Positions 32,417-45,781 are shown, numbered from the stretch's first letter. The stretch is DNA of 64,000 nucleotides from Aurifilum marmelostoma (GCA_027559495.1 JAMXSV010000017.1:558001-622000), one strand, 5' to 3'. A program made the numbers and translations. The notes: generated from the letters alone by a model not told the origin.

Positions 32417-34440
32417 CCCCCCTCAGAACACCCCAAAAACGGAGCCGGGCTTGCGAGCAAGGCTAACCGGCGCGCCCGGGGGTTCACGATAACCGAGAGC
32501 AAGGACGGTGCTCCCACGGCGCTGAGACAGGCTTCACAAGATGCCGCAGTCTGTTCCGGGCGGTGATTCCTGCCTTCTATCGGTCCTTTCGTCTCGGGGT
32601 CCTGCAGGCGTCGAGCGATGTAGGACAGCATACAATGTGAGACAACTCGAGGGGAGGGGTCTTGGGCCTTATTCTCAGCACCTGCCCTGTGGGGAAAGGG
32701 AAGAGATGTTTATCGAGTGGCTGACGCTGAGAAGCGGGTCCTACTGGTTTCTTTCTGTCCCAAGATGATCAGCAAAACTCGTAGTAGAAGGCCGTATATC
32801 TGGATCGTATAGCAGTCTCACCAGTCATATGGCACCGGTAGGCGAGATCATTCCGACGCCCCGACTGCAACCCCCCGAAGATGGCCCCCAAGGGTTTTCT
32901 TCCGCCACGTGCCGCCAACCTAAGGCGGCGACGGTCGAGCCTCTTGGGTGCTTATATGAATCTCTTTTATCCAAACCTTCGTTGGCCCATGGCAAAGGAT
33001 GAGTTCAGCTGTCCAGGGATGGGGAGAGCACAAGAGCACAGTCCTCTCAGATCGCTCTGTGGGTCTCCCCAATATCGCGCGTGTCTCACCTCATATCTCT
33101 CGCGAGTTCACATTGACGATGTTGTTTTGTCCCGTCAGCCTCACTGTGACTCACATATCGGACGAAACGACACGACCACAACAGGAAGGCGCTTGGGGGT
33201 GAAAAGGTCACGGTCGTTGCAAACGCCGATCGGGATCAGCTAGCTATCGAGCACGACGTTAATATATTTAGAACAAGCAGAACCGAACAAGAGGAGCAGC
33301 CCCCGTGAGGCCTGGTCAATCACACCTGAGGGGATCCGAGATCGATCTCTTGCCGTGGCTTACTCGAAAGAACGAGTTTCGTTCGATCTTCCCGTGGTGG
33401 AGGCGGTTTCACGGAACAGGAAATGTTGAAACCACACACATCCATCCTTGCAAGTCCGCCGAGGGAGAAGGTCAGTATATCATGCTCGGAGATATCATGA
33501 TACTTGAAAAGGGGTTGCAAGCCCTGCTTGCTCACGCGCCATCTTTCTCTTGTCTCATCATGACCCGCTTGGGCGCGTCTGGGGACTGCTTCTGCTCTCG
33601 TATTCGCACTGGGGCCTGAGGTTGGCGACTCGTAGGGAGGGAAAACGTGGGCAAACCACGTCTTACATCATGCCGGCTCGGGGGCCACTTCCTATGGGAA
33701 GACACAAGGCGGCCGTGGTGAAGTGTGTCTTCCACATGAGCGAGACGGTGAACATCAGGTGACGTGTCGATCCAAGATAAAAACAAATTTCATTAAACCA
33801 TAAGTAGGCATGTACCGAGTTTTGACACATGTCAGCCCAATGCGCAAGCATGGTCTTCGGATGACACAACAGAGTCACGCTGATAGGTCCTGGTGCCATG
33901 TGCCGGTGCTGGTGCCCGCTAGGTGATAGATGCTGTGCAACTGATGTTGAAGTCCCGATGCCCGGCAAACTTCCGAAGGAAACCCCTCGTGGTTGAGGGT
34001 CGCAGCATGGAGACGTGGTTTGTTTGGATTTTTGCTTTCCCTGTTGAGCACCCAAGAGAGTAGCCTGAGGCCCGACTGTGCACCTCATACCAAGGGTGTG
34101 CTGCACAAGAAAGGGTGGTACTTCTTGTGCCAGTGCAGAAAAAAGAAGAAAAAAATGACTGTTCCGAGACGCCGCCATGACAGCTTTAGACAAGGGATCT
34201 TCACCCTCGGAATCGCTGAAGAAAGCACGCTGGCCCCATTGTTCCCCAACCAAGCAGGCAGCCCAGCCATTGGACAGACGGGTTGCCGCAGGTGTCTTGT
34301 GCTAGACAATGCGTTCTCGTGCAGGACAAGACCAAGCCATGGCCCCCTCCTTCTTCGAGCTCGTGCGAGCAAGTCAGGTTCGTCTTGGTACTTCGATAGT
34401 AGTACCTATCCGTCCTTTTCCCCTCAGACACCCCTGGCCG

Positions 34441-34450
34441 CCCCCCCCCC
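34441..34450 (+). repeat. Poly-C run (10 nt)
   Basis: Ten C bases are followed by a short pyrimidine-rich stretch. It falls in the gene desert. Confidence 0.9.
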
Positions 34451-34660
34451 TCCTTCCAGGCAGACATCACAGGGCGGCGCACGTTCTGCAGCATGCCGCT
34501 CCCGCCCTCCATGTGCAACAGACACTGCGCGAATCCTCCCGCTACGGATGCGACCTGCGCATGTCAGGCTGGCAGGGCGGACACCTCTCTACCTCTCCGA
34601 TCCCCCTCTCCTCGGTCTCCAGATCTTTGCGAATTGTGTCAGCTTTTGAGACGGAGGGGG

Positions 34661-34672
34661 TTTTTTTTTTTT
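34661..34672 (+). repeat. Poly-T run (12 nt)
   Basis: A G5 run is followed by twelve T bases, a C and six more T bases. It is non-coding. Confidence 0.9.
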
Positions 34673-34896
34673 CTTTTTTGAAAGAAACAAAAATCAATAG
34701 ACATGAGCCCGTTTTAGATCGTGGAGCTGAGGCAAGGAGGAGATGGTGAGAAAGATTCCCCTGCGTCGGGTCCGAGGTGACCTTCACTCAGGATCGAGGT
34801 CGAACAAAGGACTCTTGCATGAACGACAACAAGAAGCAAAACACCTAAACACGCCTGAGAAGCGCGCGCAGGATCGTGCTCAGAGAGGGAATGTTG

Positions 34897-34920
34897 GTGG
34901 TGGTGGGGGGGGGGCGGGGT
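34897..34920 (+). repeat. G-rich tract with G10 run
   Basis: GGTGGTGGT leads into a run of ten G bases (34905-34914) and then CGGGG. The arrangement could form a G-quadruplex. Confidence 0.8.
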
Positions 34921-36140
34921 TGGTTTAGTTTCGCTTGTTTGAAGATACTTCCTGAGAAGGCCGTTGCTTAGGTTAGTTGGTTTGACCTGAGGGGCGGCGC
35001 TGCCTCGAGGCAGATCCCAGTAACGAACGAAACCACCGAAGATAAGGACTCTCCCGACGCACGCACATACAAGTCTCCGAGGATAGATCGTAGAGGATGG
35101 CCACACTCGCATGAAGAGGCTTCTGGACGAGTCGCACTTTGGGAGAAAAGCGGCGCAAGGGTGGCCCTGGCCATGGTGCAGCCGGGAGGACTCGTCTTGG
35201 GTGTTGTGCCATAGTATTCCCCCCCTGCAATTATGACGAGGATTATCAGAGTAGAGAACGAGAAGGCACCCATATCTCTTTCGACCTCTGTTCCCCTCTC
35301 CTGTGGCTCTTTCGGAAAGATACCACCAGCGGAATGCGCGGAAAGGTTTAGTGCCGAACCTGTTCGAGGTCAAAGGTGCGATGTCAAATGTCCAATTGGA
35401 CAGAGACTGGTCATTCTCAATGCCGGGCGTCCTTTTTTGGTTCACCTGGCCCCCGCCTTTTCAGACCTCACGCGTCTCAGGTTTTCTTCCGCGCTGCTTG
35501 CCCAACCAAAAAGCTCTCAATGCGGGATAGTACCGCTTCGTAAAAGCCTACCTCTTGCATGCATGTAATACCTTGATCGATTATCTCTCTCATTTCTTTC
35601 TTTCTTCCCAGGCCTAAGTGCGAATGCAGCGAGAAGATGCTCCCGAGCGCAGTGGCCACTCTTGCAACACGATAGATAGCTATCATGGTGTAAAATCCTA
35701 CGCTCGGTGTCGTGGCCGTGGGGCGTGCAGGATCTAGACTTCTTGGCCGCCAACAGCAAGCCACACAAGCCTGCTGCCTCCGAAACTTCCGGTGTCCGAT
35801 CGATGTGGCGCACCTTGAAAAGAGTCATAAGTCCCGTTAAGCCTAATCGTAAGACCTGTCAAGGCTATTCTAACTTGTCTGCTCAAGGTAGCAAGGGGGG
35901 TCTGATCAGAAGAGAGGGGGAGAGCAGGACATCCCTCTAGGGCGATTTACCTTGTTGGGTGTATGATCCACGTGCTTTGATTCTGGTCCTTGTTCCGGCT
36001 GTCAACCCATCGCAGGAACCGGTATCATGGTTGAGGTGAGATTCCCAGCGTTTCAACATCGGACGAAGGCAGGGTAACGTCGGCGGTGCGGTAGTAGTGA
36101 CAGTGGTGCATCTGCAGCTGGTAGCTTCAAGTGAGAGGCC

Positions 36141-36151
36141 GGGGGGGGGGG
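36141..36151 (+). repeat. Poly-G run (11 nt)
   Basis: Eleven G bases occur in a non-coding stretch of the desert. Confidence 0.9.
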
Positions 36152-36716
36152 TTGGAGAGCGGACCGAAATGGTTTATTTTCCCATCCACATTCAGAGAAA
36201 AAGAAAAGAAGAAAAAAAAGACCAGCCTTTCTCCAAGAGCTAGGACCACCACCATTTTGAGATGCCGTGTGTGGTGCGTGTTTGTCCCCCGCAAGGCTGA
36301 GATTCTATTGGTGTAGACAACTGATCATCGAGACGCAAAGCACGAGTCAATGCCAGCCCGTTCCCAACCCCAGCCCTGGAAGATCCGTCGCCGGTGAGCC
36401 GACCAACAATATTGCACGAATGGGAACCACAGCTTTCGCCGCAGTCTTGTACGCCTTTGGTCCTCTGGAGCAGGAGCCGATGGGGTCGAGACCCCGACGA
36501 TCTGCGTTCCCTCTTTTTCTTGCTTTCCCCCCTTTTCTTGCGTTTGAGGAGGGATTCTGGGTGGGACAAGATGGCGGATGACTCTCTCCTGAGAGTGTTT
36601 GTGGCATGGTTCACAGAGGTTGTGTTGTGGCCGACAGGCTGACGATAGTGCACAAGCTCAAAAGAAGGGTGGGGTCAGACTTTGAGCATGGCTGCGATAG
36701 TTGTGTTTGTCTTTTC

Positions 36717-36737
36717 TTTTTTTTTTTTTTTTTTTTT
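36717..36737 (+). repeat. Poly-T run (about 21 nt)
   Basis: This is the longest T run in the window and is flanked by pyrimidine-rich sequence on both sides. Confidence 0.9.
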
Positions 36738-37010
36738 CTTCCCTCCCATCTCCACTTCATTTTTCTTGGTCGAACGATTCTTGGTCGTCATAAGTGGCAC
36801 CCGATCTTGATCTCCCGCGCCCTTGAGGGAGAAAAAAAAGCCACGTCTGTGCTCATTGAGGCTCAGTGGGCCGTCTGCCAACCTCGCAAAGATGCATGAA
36901 GATGGGGCACGTCTAAGATGTGGGGCATGTAGCGCTGCCCGATGCATGAGGAAGGAGAAAAGGGAGGGGAAAGAAAATTAAAAATAAAAATCAAAGTCAC
37001 TACTACAATA

Positions 37011-37040
37011 CACGCGCACACACACACATACACACACAAA
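37011..37040 (+). repeat. CA dinucleotide repeat
   Basis: An imperfect CA microsatellite with TA and GC interruptions lies in non-coding sequence. Confidence 0.85.
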
Positions 37041-37561
37041 TGTCAAGTGCTCATTATGGCTAGCGAAACGAACCTTCCGTTCCTGAGCCGCACTAACCAG
37101 TTCTAGGAATCAACTCTAAAGCAAGCCTCAACTCCACACACCCCGCCCCCCCTTTCTCCTTCTCGCCCGGACCCGGCCGGTGATGGCAGAGAAGGAAGGA
37201 AAGAAAGATCAAAAGGAGAAGTTGGGTTCTTGTGAGGAACATGGTCTTGGCTGTTCGCTGACCTATCTGCCGGTCTGCCTCTCAGTAACGTGAGGCGAAG
37301 GAAGGGCGCATCTCGGCGAGGCGTCATCGTTGTCTCTGCCACACCTCTCGCCTCCTTTTCACCAACCCCCGCTCTGCTTTCCATGAGACCTTGGACAGAC
37401 AATGTAAGCCGGCTCTCGGCTGTCGGCTTCGCCTGCCCATGATGGAGCCAACAGCAGGTCGACGAGGAAACAGGGCGAAGCGAAAACAGAAAACCCCCCT
37501 TCCGACCACCACCAAGAAATGCAGGTGTAGCCGAACGCGTCTGAACCACTGTGGCTGGGGC

Positions 37562-37598
37562 TTTTTTTTTCTTCTCTTCTTCCTCCCCCCCCCCTCCC
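37562..37598 (+). repeat. Pyrimidine tract with T9 and C10 runs
   Basis: Nine T bases (37562-37570) are followed by mixed CT and then ten C bases (37585-37594). It is non-coding. Confidence 0.85.
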
Positions 37599-38542
37599 CG
37601 GGCCCTCTTTCATGATGCTACCATGGCTAGGATCACCTCTAGACCTCTCTGCCACTCCTGGCCTCATCGTACGAGGTAAGGGCTTGGTGTATGTGTGTAT
37701 GTGTCTCCATGTCTCGGGTAACAATGGGCGCCGCTCCTTCAGATGGTGAATCATAGTAAGTACTGTACGCAGATCATAAGATCTCTACAGGCCTTGGGCG
37801 ATACATCCACTTTTTTTTCTCTCTCCTTCGTCTCCAGCGCCTACGTGATCCACGGCGGCATTGAGTCTGGTACCGAGCAAATCTTAGCAAGGCGCACGGT
37901 TCTTGTCGCCTTGTCGTTCCATTTGTATGGTGCGTTCGAAATTTCCCACAGACAGATTAGTGGGAGAAGCATGAGATGAGGAGAGATAGAAGAAGGAAAA
38001 AGATAAGGAGAAGCAATGGGGCCCATCCCGGGGGCTGCAGCCCTCATTGTAGGACGAAGATTATGCTGTCTTTCAGGGACACTGCATGTGTTCTCGACAA
38101 ATTCGCCAATACTACATTGCAAAATCTTGACTTGAAGCGGTGGGGAAAGGGGAAACAGGAGAAGAATGCGTACTCGGAACGTGCCGTGTTGCTGATGGCT
38201 TCCCATGCCAAGATTATCTTGGGGTGCTATTTTCCACTATTGCGAAGATGGTTGTTATTCCGCACATAAACTCCTTGGCTTGGTGAAACAACTATCCAGT
38301 GTAGGCGTGCGCTGTAAGACCGAGATAAAAAGTAAACCCCTCCGAAACGAAGCCCACAAGCGTATCGGGAGGATTCGTCGCGACAAAAACAATCCTTTGG
38401 GTGTGCACAGTGTATGCCTGTCGGGCCAGCTGGCGATGTCATGCATGCTCGACGGTTTGCGGGCCCACCTTGCTGGGATGTGGGGGATCAGTGGGATCCA
38501 TGTACTAGCGTGATGATCACCGGGGAAAAGACAGGGGAAATA

Positions 38543-38568
38543 AAGAAGAAGAAAAAAAAAAAGAAAAA
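38543..38568 (+). repeat. Poly-purine (A-rich) tract with A11 run
   Basis: AAGAAGAAG leads into eleven A bases (about 38552-38562) and more A-rich sequence. Confidence 0.85.
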
Positions 38569-41445
38569 GCAACTTCAGACACGCCGCAAGTCCTTTAATC
38601 TGGCAATCTGGTCGGCCCAACTCCCCGGGGGTAAATCTATCTCTGCAGCAGGCCTTGGGTGGAGAGAAAAACAGAGGGACGGCAACGAGGCGGGTCCAGC
38701 GGCCCAGGTCTAGACTCGAGAGTGTCCCCTCCCTCCTCCTCCCTTTCCCTAGGGGTATACTGTCTGTATGACCATGCAAAAAAGAGAATCCGCGTTCATC
38801 ACCACATCTCGGAACATCCACAAACTTGTGGCGCACTCTTAGAGAAGGGGAGGGTTATCTGAATTCTGGCGGTACACGGGAATGAGCAAGTACGTTCAAC
38901 GGCGGCAGCACCACGCCGTCTCGAGCCATAGTCGCCGGTTGTACCTTGTTGTCGAGATTCATTCAAGCCACAGTGGGGCCGGGTTGTATGTGACGAACCT
39001 CACGTCCAATCGGGCCGCTTGTTCGTTCCAGCCTCTCCTGTGATGGTACCCCCGTGTGCGCGCCCTGTCAGCATACATGTTCCTCCTCCAAGGAACCTAA
39101 TTGTGCTACATAGTACTATGATGGAGAACACAGGACGGGAGCTTGCCTCTCTCGTGCTACCGAGCAAGCAGGTCAGACCCTCCCTTCAGGTCGCCCCATG
39201 TTTGTTTTCAGGCCTCGACGTAGACCAGAGACGTGTGCTACTTATCTAGCTAACCCTCGCAGCTGGGCGCGAAAGTTTTCCGCCAGCTGACAACCGCTAC
39301 TTGCTGTCAACCAGTGGCCAGTAGGACAAAGCTATCGCCTCGGCCCCGAACCCCACGATAGCGCGGGCCGCATATGTGTGATGTCTTGTGGTAGGTTTCT
39401 CGAGAGACGGACTCAAATTCAACTCCATGCGATGTGCGCAGGCGGTCAGCACTTATCCCTGTGTCCGCGACATGGTCCAGATGAGCTGAAAGCGACCAAG
39501 GAGCGGGACGACTCCGGTGGTTGTCCAAAGCCAACACAGTACCATAGTATATCGACAGGGCCAGGTCGCAGAGTATCAGTGGGGCCGGGATATCCGCGGC
39601 TCAGTGCGCCTGAGCTCTGCTGCTGTCGTCCTGGGGCGACTGACGAGAAGGTTACAGAGCTGAGTAGCTCATCTTGGACGCCACAGAGGTTGCATGCACC
39701 AAGAGCTCCTATGTTATCATTGACGAAAGTTGGGGCCCTCAGACGTTTGGGTGTTACTTTGTTTTCTTGTTTCAGTGAAATTAGTGCTCTGGAAATGACA
39801 GCATGAATGATTGCATCTTAGATACGTGCCTGAAATATGATGTGATATGATGCACAGTCACATTTTGTGATGTAGGGAGCGGCGCGACCCATGGTCCTTC
39901 AAGGTCTCAAGTACTATACTGAAGAGCACGACAGCATGGCTACCCAGAGGTGCAGGTACATTCATGGCTCGACCTTGCATTTGCCTAGAGCCTGCATACC
40001 TTGCAAACTGCGACGAGACGGCGGCATGACGTATAATTGTCTTCTAGGGTGGATTGGTTCCCGTTTCTGACATATCGTTCCTCGGTACGTCGTTGAATCA
40101 TTGTACGGACAAGTAATTCGAGCTTACCGTGGGGCTTCGCCCCGGCGTATATGGGCTCGTGGGCTGAGCTGAGGCCCACGAGTCAAGACATCTCGGCGCA
40201 TCCATCAATCGCCTCTGAAGAATACTCAGTGAGATCTGCGCCAAGATCAGAGGGCAGGCGGGGGAAGGGAGACTGACGTACCATATGGAAAATTAAGGAC
40301 TTGGGGATGCACGGTAGCTGAGCTGCAGGCAGCGCGGTAATACCGCCGTGGGCTGCATCCCTCAAGATCCAATTTCGGGTAATCAATGCATTACGGAGAT
40401 TTGTGCTTTTGACACACACTCACAGAGGGAGCTGCCAACAAGATTGGCAGCACAACTCAGCCAGGGGCCGTGACCAGCACGGAAGACGGCAAGACCCGGG
40501 GCTAGGACCTACAGCGTGCTACATTGGCGCTTTCGGCTCGTAAAGGCATGTTTGAGAAATAGTGAGGCGACGAAAAAGAGCTTCGTTGCGCCTATGGACC
40601 TGTCGTAAGGCTGAAATGAATCCATCTCGACCAAATCCCGTAGGGTAGCGTTCGGCAGTGATTATCGCCCGACTTGTCATTTAGGCCAATGACGCCACGT
40701 CAGGCGTCCACGGGTGGGGACAAAAGGATCAACAAGATCGTGAAGATGGGCGTTGAGCCCGAGGACGATGCACCCGTGGGAATCCAGCAGCCAGCAGGGG
40801 AGGGGGTTCCTCAGATGTGGGGGCCAAGACGCTCCTGAAATCAAGCCCGCTGGCCAGTGAGCCCTCGCGAACGTGCCTCGAATCAGTCGTGCTCATTGCG
40901 AATGTGGCTGGGAAAGGAGGCTGCGACCCTGCACACCCTTTGGCAGTGAAGAATCCAGGACGTAGTACTGGATACTTCTGGGGAGATTCGAGTCTGAAGC
41001 ACCGTTGCTGGCAGGGTCCTCGAGGTCCGCCCGACTGCTGATCCGCAGTTCTAGAAGGATCATCAAGCAGGGTTCTGATCTGGCTCCTGTAGCCTCCTCC
41101 AATGTGCACTGTCTTGTGTCTTGTCCAGCCACTCCCTCCCCGCCCCGCCCCCCCGGTGGTGGACTTTGGTAAGCTGGGCTGGAATGATGGAAAACGCCGT
41201 CGAACGATAACTGATGTATGTGAAGCATGGGCTGATGGCGGGACTTGCAGCCCCTCGCCCCTTGACCGCTCTCTGGACAATGTATGATGGAACGCATGGG
41301 CAATTCGTGGGTGGACATGGACAGAAAATTGAGATATCGAGTCCACGGCGTCAAGATTCTCCAAAGGCCCAGTCTTGCTCGGGATCATGGTGATCGCTGG
41401 GGCAACGACAGTGCGCAGTCTTGTCAGTTCCGTTTCGTCCCATGT

Positions 41446-41469
41446 TGATGTTGTTGTTGTTGTTGTTTT
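41446..41469 (+). repeat. GTT trinucleotide repeat
   Basis: About seven GTT units, the first interrupted by GAT, occur in non-coding sequence. Confidence 0.85.
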
Positions 41470-44400
41470 TATAGAATAACCGATCTTGGAAGCTGTGACA
41501 CGTTAAGCCGAGCTTTGTTCGTGCTGCCAGCTCAGGAATCATCCCAAAAGAAAGGGGAAAACCAAACACAGATCCATGGTCTCTGTTCAGGGGATCTCAG
41601 GGGCTTTCTTTCTGAGGGATATACCTACTATGCCACAGGACATACATCGCCACACAGCACAGCAAACACCGCGCGGCTGCCCAACAAAGCACAACGGCAG
41701 TTGTCCAGGGGTGGTGGTGGTTTGGGTCCCCATCTCTGATCTCCCCAGCATGGCCGCTCCAAGGAGTAGCGGGCCGCGACGGTACCGCAGAGGTCAGGCT
41801 GTGGGTTGAAGCACGCAACCCAGACCATGATGAAACGGCGAGGATGGAGGAGCTAAACCTGTCGAGGAAGGCTTCCAGGTGCAAGCGAAGCCAAAGGCGG
41901 GCGCGGCGGGGCCTACTGATGTCAACATGCACTAAGGAAACTATGATGACAGTGAGATGCCAGCGGCGACCGAGCCTTGAATGCGCCAGAATCTGCTCTT
42001 GACTGTGGGTTTCACTGGGTGCCTAGCACCTCTGGCAACGCTATGCCCAGGCTATGCCTCATCTACTAAGTACTTAATCTTTGGGCTGCACGGGGAGAGC
42101 CCACCCCTGCGATCCACCAGCTAGCGATGAGCATGTACGTACCGTGCTATAAGGAAGGCATGTACATGGTGGCCAGCGGACCGCCCCACGCCACTTCCCT
42201 TCCTCACCCTTCCCCAAATTACCGTGGTGCTATCACTTTTCGACGACATCACATCACATAAACTCGTCATACTCTGGTCCTTGCATGCCCAGGGATGTTT
42301 GTCAGACTGCCACCACATACCACATTCCGCGCTCCACAGCGTCGCGTCAGGCTCCCATGCGAGAGCTGGGCTCACATCCGACAGTGCGCGCGCCTTTGGC
42401 GACCGTAGCCTGACCACATAGTCGCATGGCTGCAGAGCCTCTTTTCGAACACAAATGTTGATTCCACATCACAGGGAATGTTCAGTTGCGCGGCGACAGG
42501 GTTCATCTTTTCCGACCGATTTTCGACCTGGTCTCGTGGAAGTCTCCGACGAGATGTCACCCTGCCCCTCGCTCGTCCTGGCCCGGCTGCTTGAAAGAAA
42601 TCGAGGAGACTCCTCGTTGCACAAATGGTTGTTGGCCAGCTTGGTTCAGTCATCGCACGGGGATCCGGAGAGGCAGAGAAGCACAGTCCCCTACGTCCGC
42701 CATGGTCCGAAGCGGACAGACTGTGTATACTCCCACCTGCCAGGCGCTTGCGTCTGGGGGGTGGGACAGCGCCGTGGCACATCCTTTTCCTGCCGCCCCT
42801 CCCCTGCTGCTAGCTTATTTATGCATGTCAAGACAGCTTCCTTGGTGGTGATACATCACATCAGCTTGCGGACCTCTCGGAACGACCCAACGGCTGCGCT
42901 GTCGCCATACTAATTCGGATTCCAACACCACCCACCATTTCTGCGACATGCTGGATGACTTGCCCTCGTCTTCCTTCCTTGTGGTGCAGCCCTGTGCCTG
43001 CAGATTGCTCGAGGCGAGGGTCAAGAATAATTTTCCGCTGCTATCTTTATACCATCTCACCTAGTCAGAAGCATCGATCTACTGTAGGGCCATCTACTAC
43101 TGGCCTTTATTGTCTGTGCGAGGTCAGCCGTGGCGCAATAAAACCAGTATCGTATGCTCTCAATACGGGTGGCGAGAGCGACGGAAACAGCTCATGACAT
43201 GTTCGCTGCCGAGCAAACATGGACCGGCTACGACAGGGGAACGTCTTTCACAAAGGCATGGGGTTCTGAAGCCTCACTACAGATCTTGCTGCTGAGCCAC
43301 CTTCAGATGTACTTCCAGCAGTGACAAGGCCAGGGTAAGGAGCAAAGAAGGGGAGGGGGCCAGAGTCAGGGCGCGGAATTTCCCAACCGGCATTCAGTGC
43401 ATATCCGTACTTGCGTCACGACGATACCACGACATGTCGGCAGGGGACTGAGATCTACTTCAGCCATGGTGGTGGCCCTCTCGAGGTTGTCTTCCTCACA
43501 CCCCCTGCGCGCCTACTACCCTGTACTAGTAGCCCTGGATGCCGGGGTCAGAGCAGCAACATGTCAACCCCTGGCCCTCTCTCCCCTCCCGCGGTTCCCA
43601 CCCTTGCACCAAACCCAGGTACTCTGGCACTCAACCTGCTGACCCAGGCCTTTTTTTCCCCCTCTCATCCTGGTGGCTGCTCCAGCGAGGTTTTGCAACA
43701 GAATTCTTGGTCGACAATGCAGCATACCCCACAAAGATCCACCTGTTTGTGTGTGCATAGTACACAGTACACCGTAGTGGACTTAGCAGCCGCTATGTAT
43801 GCTTCTGACCCATCCTCATCTCCTTCCCGAGAGCCCACCCTGGCCAATATGTGGGCTGGAACGACGGTACTACTCACACCCCTCCTTCCGGACTGTGAAC
43901 TTCCTTCATTGGTCTAAGCCATGGGAAGTCTCAAAGAAGATGGTCATGCTCTCGTCCGTGCGGTCCAGTCCAGGATGCCTGTGGCTCTATGGATCACTGA
44001 TGGATTCGCCCGAAAATGTGGCAGTCGAAACGGCTCACAGTCAAACGCTGCAGTGTTCAGAGGTAGCATGTCAGTCAGTCAGTCCTCTCTAACCTTTTCC
44101 CTTCCATCTTCCTCCAGCTTCTCTTCCCTACCAATGACTGGCGTCTCTCGCCTACCCCTACCCACACTCTTTCGCCCTCACTCTGAAGGTAGATGCTGTG
44201 TCCATGGAGACGTTTTATATGTGCCTCATAAACTCAACTACTGCTGACTTTTTTCTCGAGAAGGAAGTAAATATTGCTCCTCTTCTCCCCTCTTGCCCGA
44301 GTATAGGATCTACCCGCCAGATCAGCCCAGCCCAGGCGATCTGCACATCAGCAAGCCCTTGCCTTGTCACCTTCTCAGCAGGCCCGCTGCTGCTCGCGAA

Positions 44401-44912
44401 CGACCACTCTTCCAAAGGGGACCCCCGCCCAGGGTTCAGTGCCTTGTTGGTTCCGGCCTCCCATCTTTGCGGGCATTAGCCATTCAGCCGAGAGATATTG
44501 GACCAAGCGCCCTCTTGGCCCAGACTTGTCGACCATTACTCGGCTCCCAAACCGGTACCGTCTCTGTTGAAAGAGAGCGCACTTCTGCAGCCGGGGAGAG
44601 TACTACCACTCTGCTTCCTGCATCCAATTTGAAGTGCTGGCCTCCGCGAAGATTGCCGAACCAGGATAGATTTTCTGGCCCAGGTACCTGGTACTTTCTC
44701 CACGCGCAGCTGGGGGGTTTCTTTCCCATTGGTGTTTGCGGCTATCCGTGCAGGCCTTATTTCTTTTCGGACCCTTCCCTGATCATTTTTCCGCTGGCAA
44801 ATGGGTCTGGAAGTAACACACTCTTTCTGGTCCCACTTTGCCTTATACTAAAAGGGTCCTCTCTCCCATAGGGACCAACCTTGTTGCAAGTACGGCTATT
44901 TCTAGACTTCCT

Positions 44913-45781
44913 ATGCAGACTGGGGGCTCGTCACTTCCAGACAGACCTTGTTGAAGATAATCAAACCCCCGCCGCCTCCGTCTCCCGACACCCTTCGACT
45001 TATATACATACGCTTCGTGGCCCAGTCTTCGCCACCCAGGAGTGAGATACCGGCATCACCCACACTTGCACTCACGCCTGGTCTGAGATCAGATACTGCA
45101 GAGCCATCTCGACGCTTGGCACCAACCTCATCACACTCACGCGTTGCTGGACACCATACATACAAACCCAACCTGCCCCCCAACTAGCTCGAGGCTCGTC
45201 ACACTGGAGCAGTACGAGCTGAATACTCGTCTGATCTTGCGTTCTGTCGACGCTTGGACCTGATCTTCGCACTGCCGTTTAATCACCTCGCGGAGCTTTC
45301 CTTTCGCCACACCGTTGGACTTCGCAGGTGCAGGCTTGGCCTCTCGACTAGTTCGACCAGCGCATAGTCCCGTGGCGAGCCACGCTTCTCAGAGAATAGG
45401 CGGGCGAACCATCTGGGTAGAGCCGTCAATTTGTACACGGCTCTTGAAGCCTCTCGGTACCTTCAAGAATTCAGTCCTCTGACCCTCCTCTCTTCTCGGC
45501 TTGCCAGACGTGGAGGTCATCCCATATTCAGATCACTCCAGCGGGCGCCTCCGAGCTATTGCCCCATTCTCTCTCTGGCCAGACAACTCTCTGGCGAGAT
45601 ATCATTGTGCCGGCACGCCTAAGGCAGATTCGCGTTCCCTCGTCTCTATCGATTTTGACGTTCGTTTGCCCTCACGGATACTTGTCTCAACGACCTGGCT
45701 TCAGCATCCCTCCTTCTATCCAATTCTCCAAGAGGGTGAACTGTTAGCAAAAGTTTCATCGCCTACCGACCCTCTTTCCAA
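44913..45781 (+). promoter_or_regulatory. Probable core promoter and long ATG-free 5' leader of the homeobox gene
   Basis: After an ATG at 44913 there is no further ATG on the plus strand until the homeobox start at 45782, an 866-nt gap where about 13 would be expected by chance. A TATA-like string (ACTTATATACATA) occurs at 44998-45010. The downstream part is C/T-rich, as fungal leaders often are. I infer a transcript start shortly after about 45020 and a leader of around 700 nt. An unspliced leader is simplest, but leader introns cannot be excluded. Confidence 0.6.

Larger units (their letters stand above)
31147..44912. other. Gene desert upstream of the homeobox gene
   Basis: No gene is supported across about 13.8 kb on either strand. 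Open frames are short, many start at GTG or TTG, and none shows a domain or a splice-joined partner. I see no transposase, reverse transcriptase, long repeat or AT-rich RIP-like block. The region is full of homopolymers and simple repeats, listed separately. Together with the following leader it is the longest gene-free interval here, and by position it is the likely cis-regulatory territory of the homeobox gene or a host of unrecognised non-coding transcripts. Confidence 0.6.

Noticed and set aside
33470..33515. Imperfect inverted repeat around ATATCATG / ATCATGATAC
   Set aside because: The arms differ by indels and there is no further structure, so it is weak as a hairpin or element end.
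34714..35445. 243-aa open frame on the minus strand in the desert
   Set aside because: No family features are visible, and it contains low-complexity Pro/His runs created by the G-rich tract near 34905.
40729..41388. 219-aa open frame on the minus strand in the desert, starting at ATG
   Set aside because: It has no recognisable domain, no plausible spliced partner, and its residue make-up (Arg/Pro/Ser/His-rich) looks like translated non-coding GC-rich DNA.
44293..44871. 192-aa open frame on the plus strand before the homeobox gene
   Set aside because: It starts at a TTG, shows no motifs, and lies just upstream of the likely homeobox promoter.
31147..45781. Possible transposon or viral insertion filling the desert
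   Set aside because: I found no transposase, integrase or polymerase-like frame, no terminal repeats and no AT-rich RIP signature.
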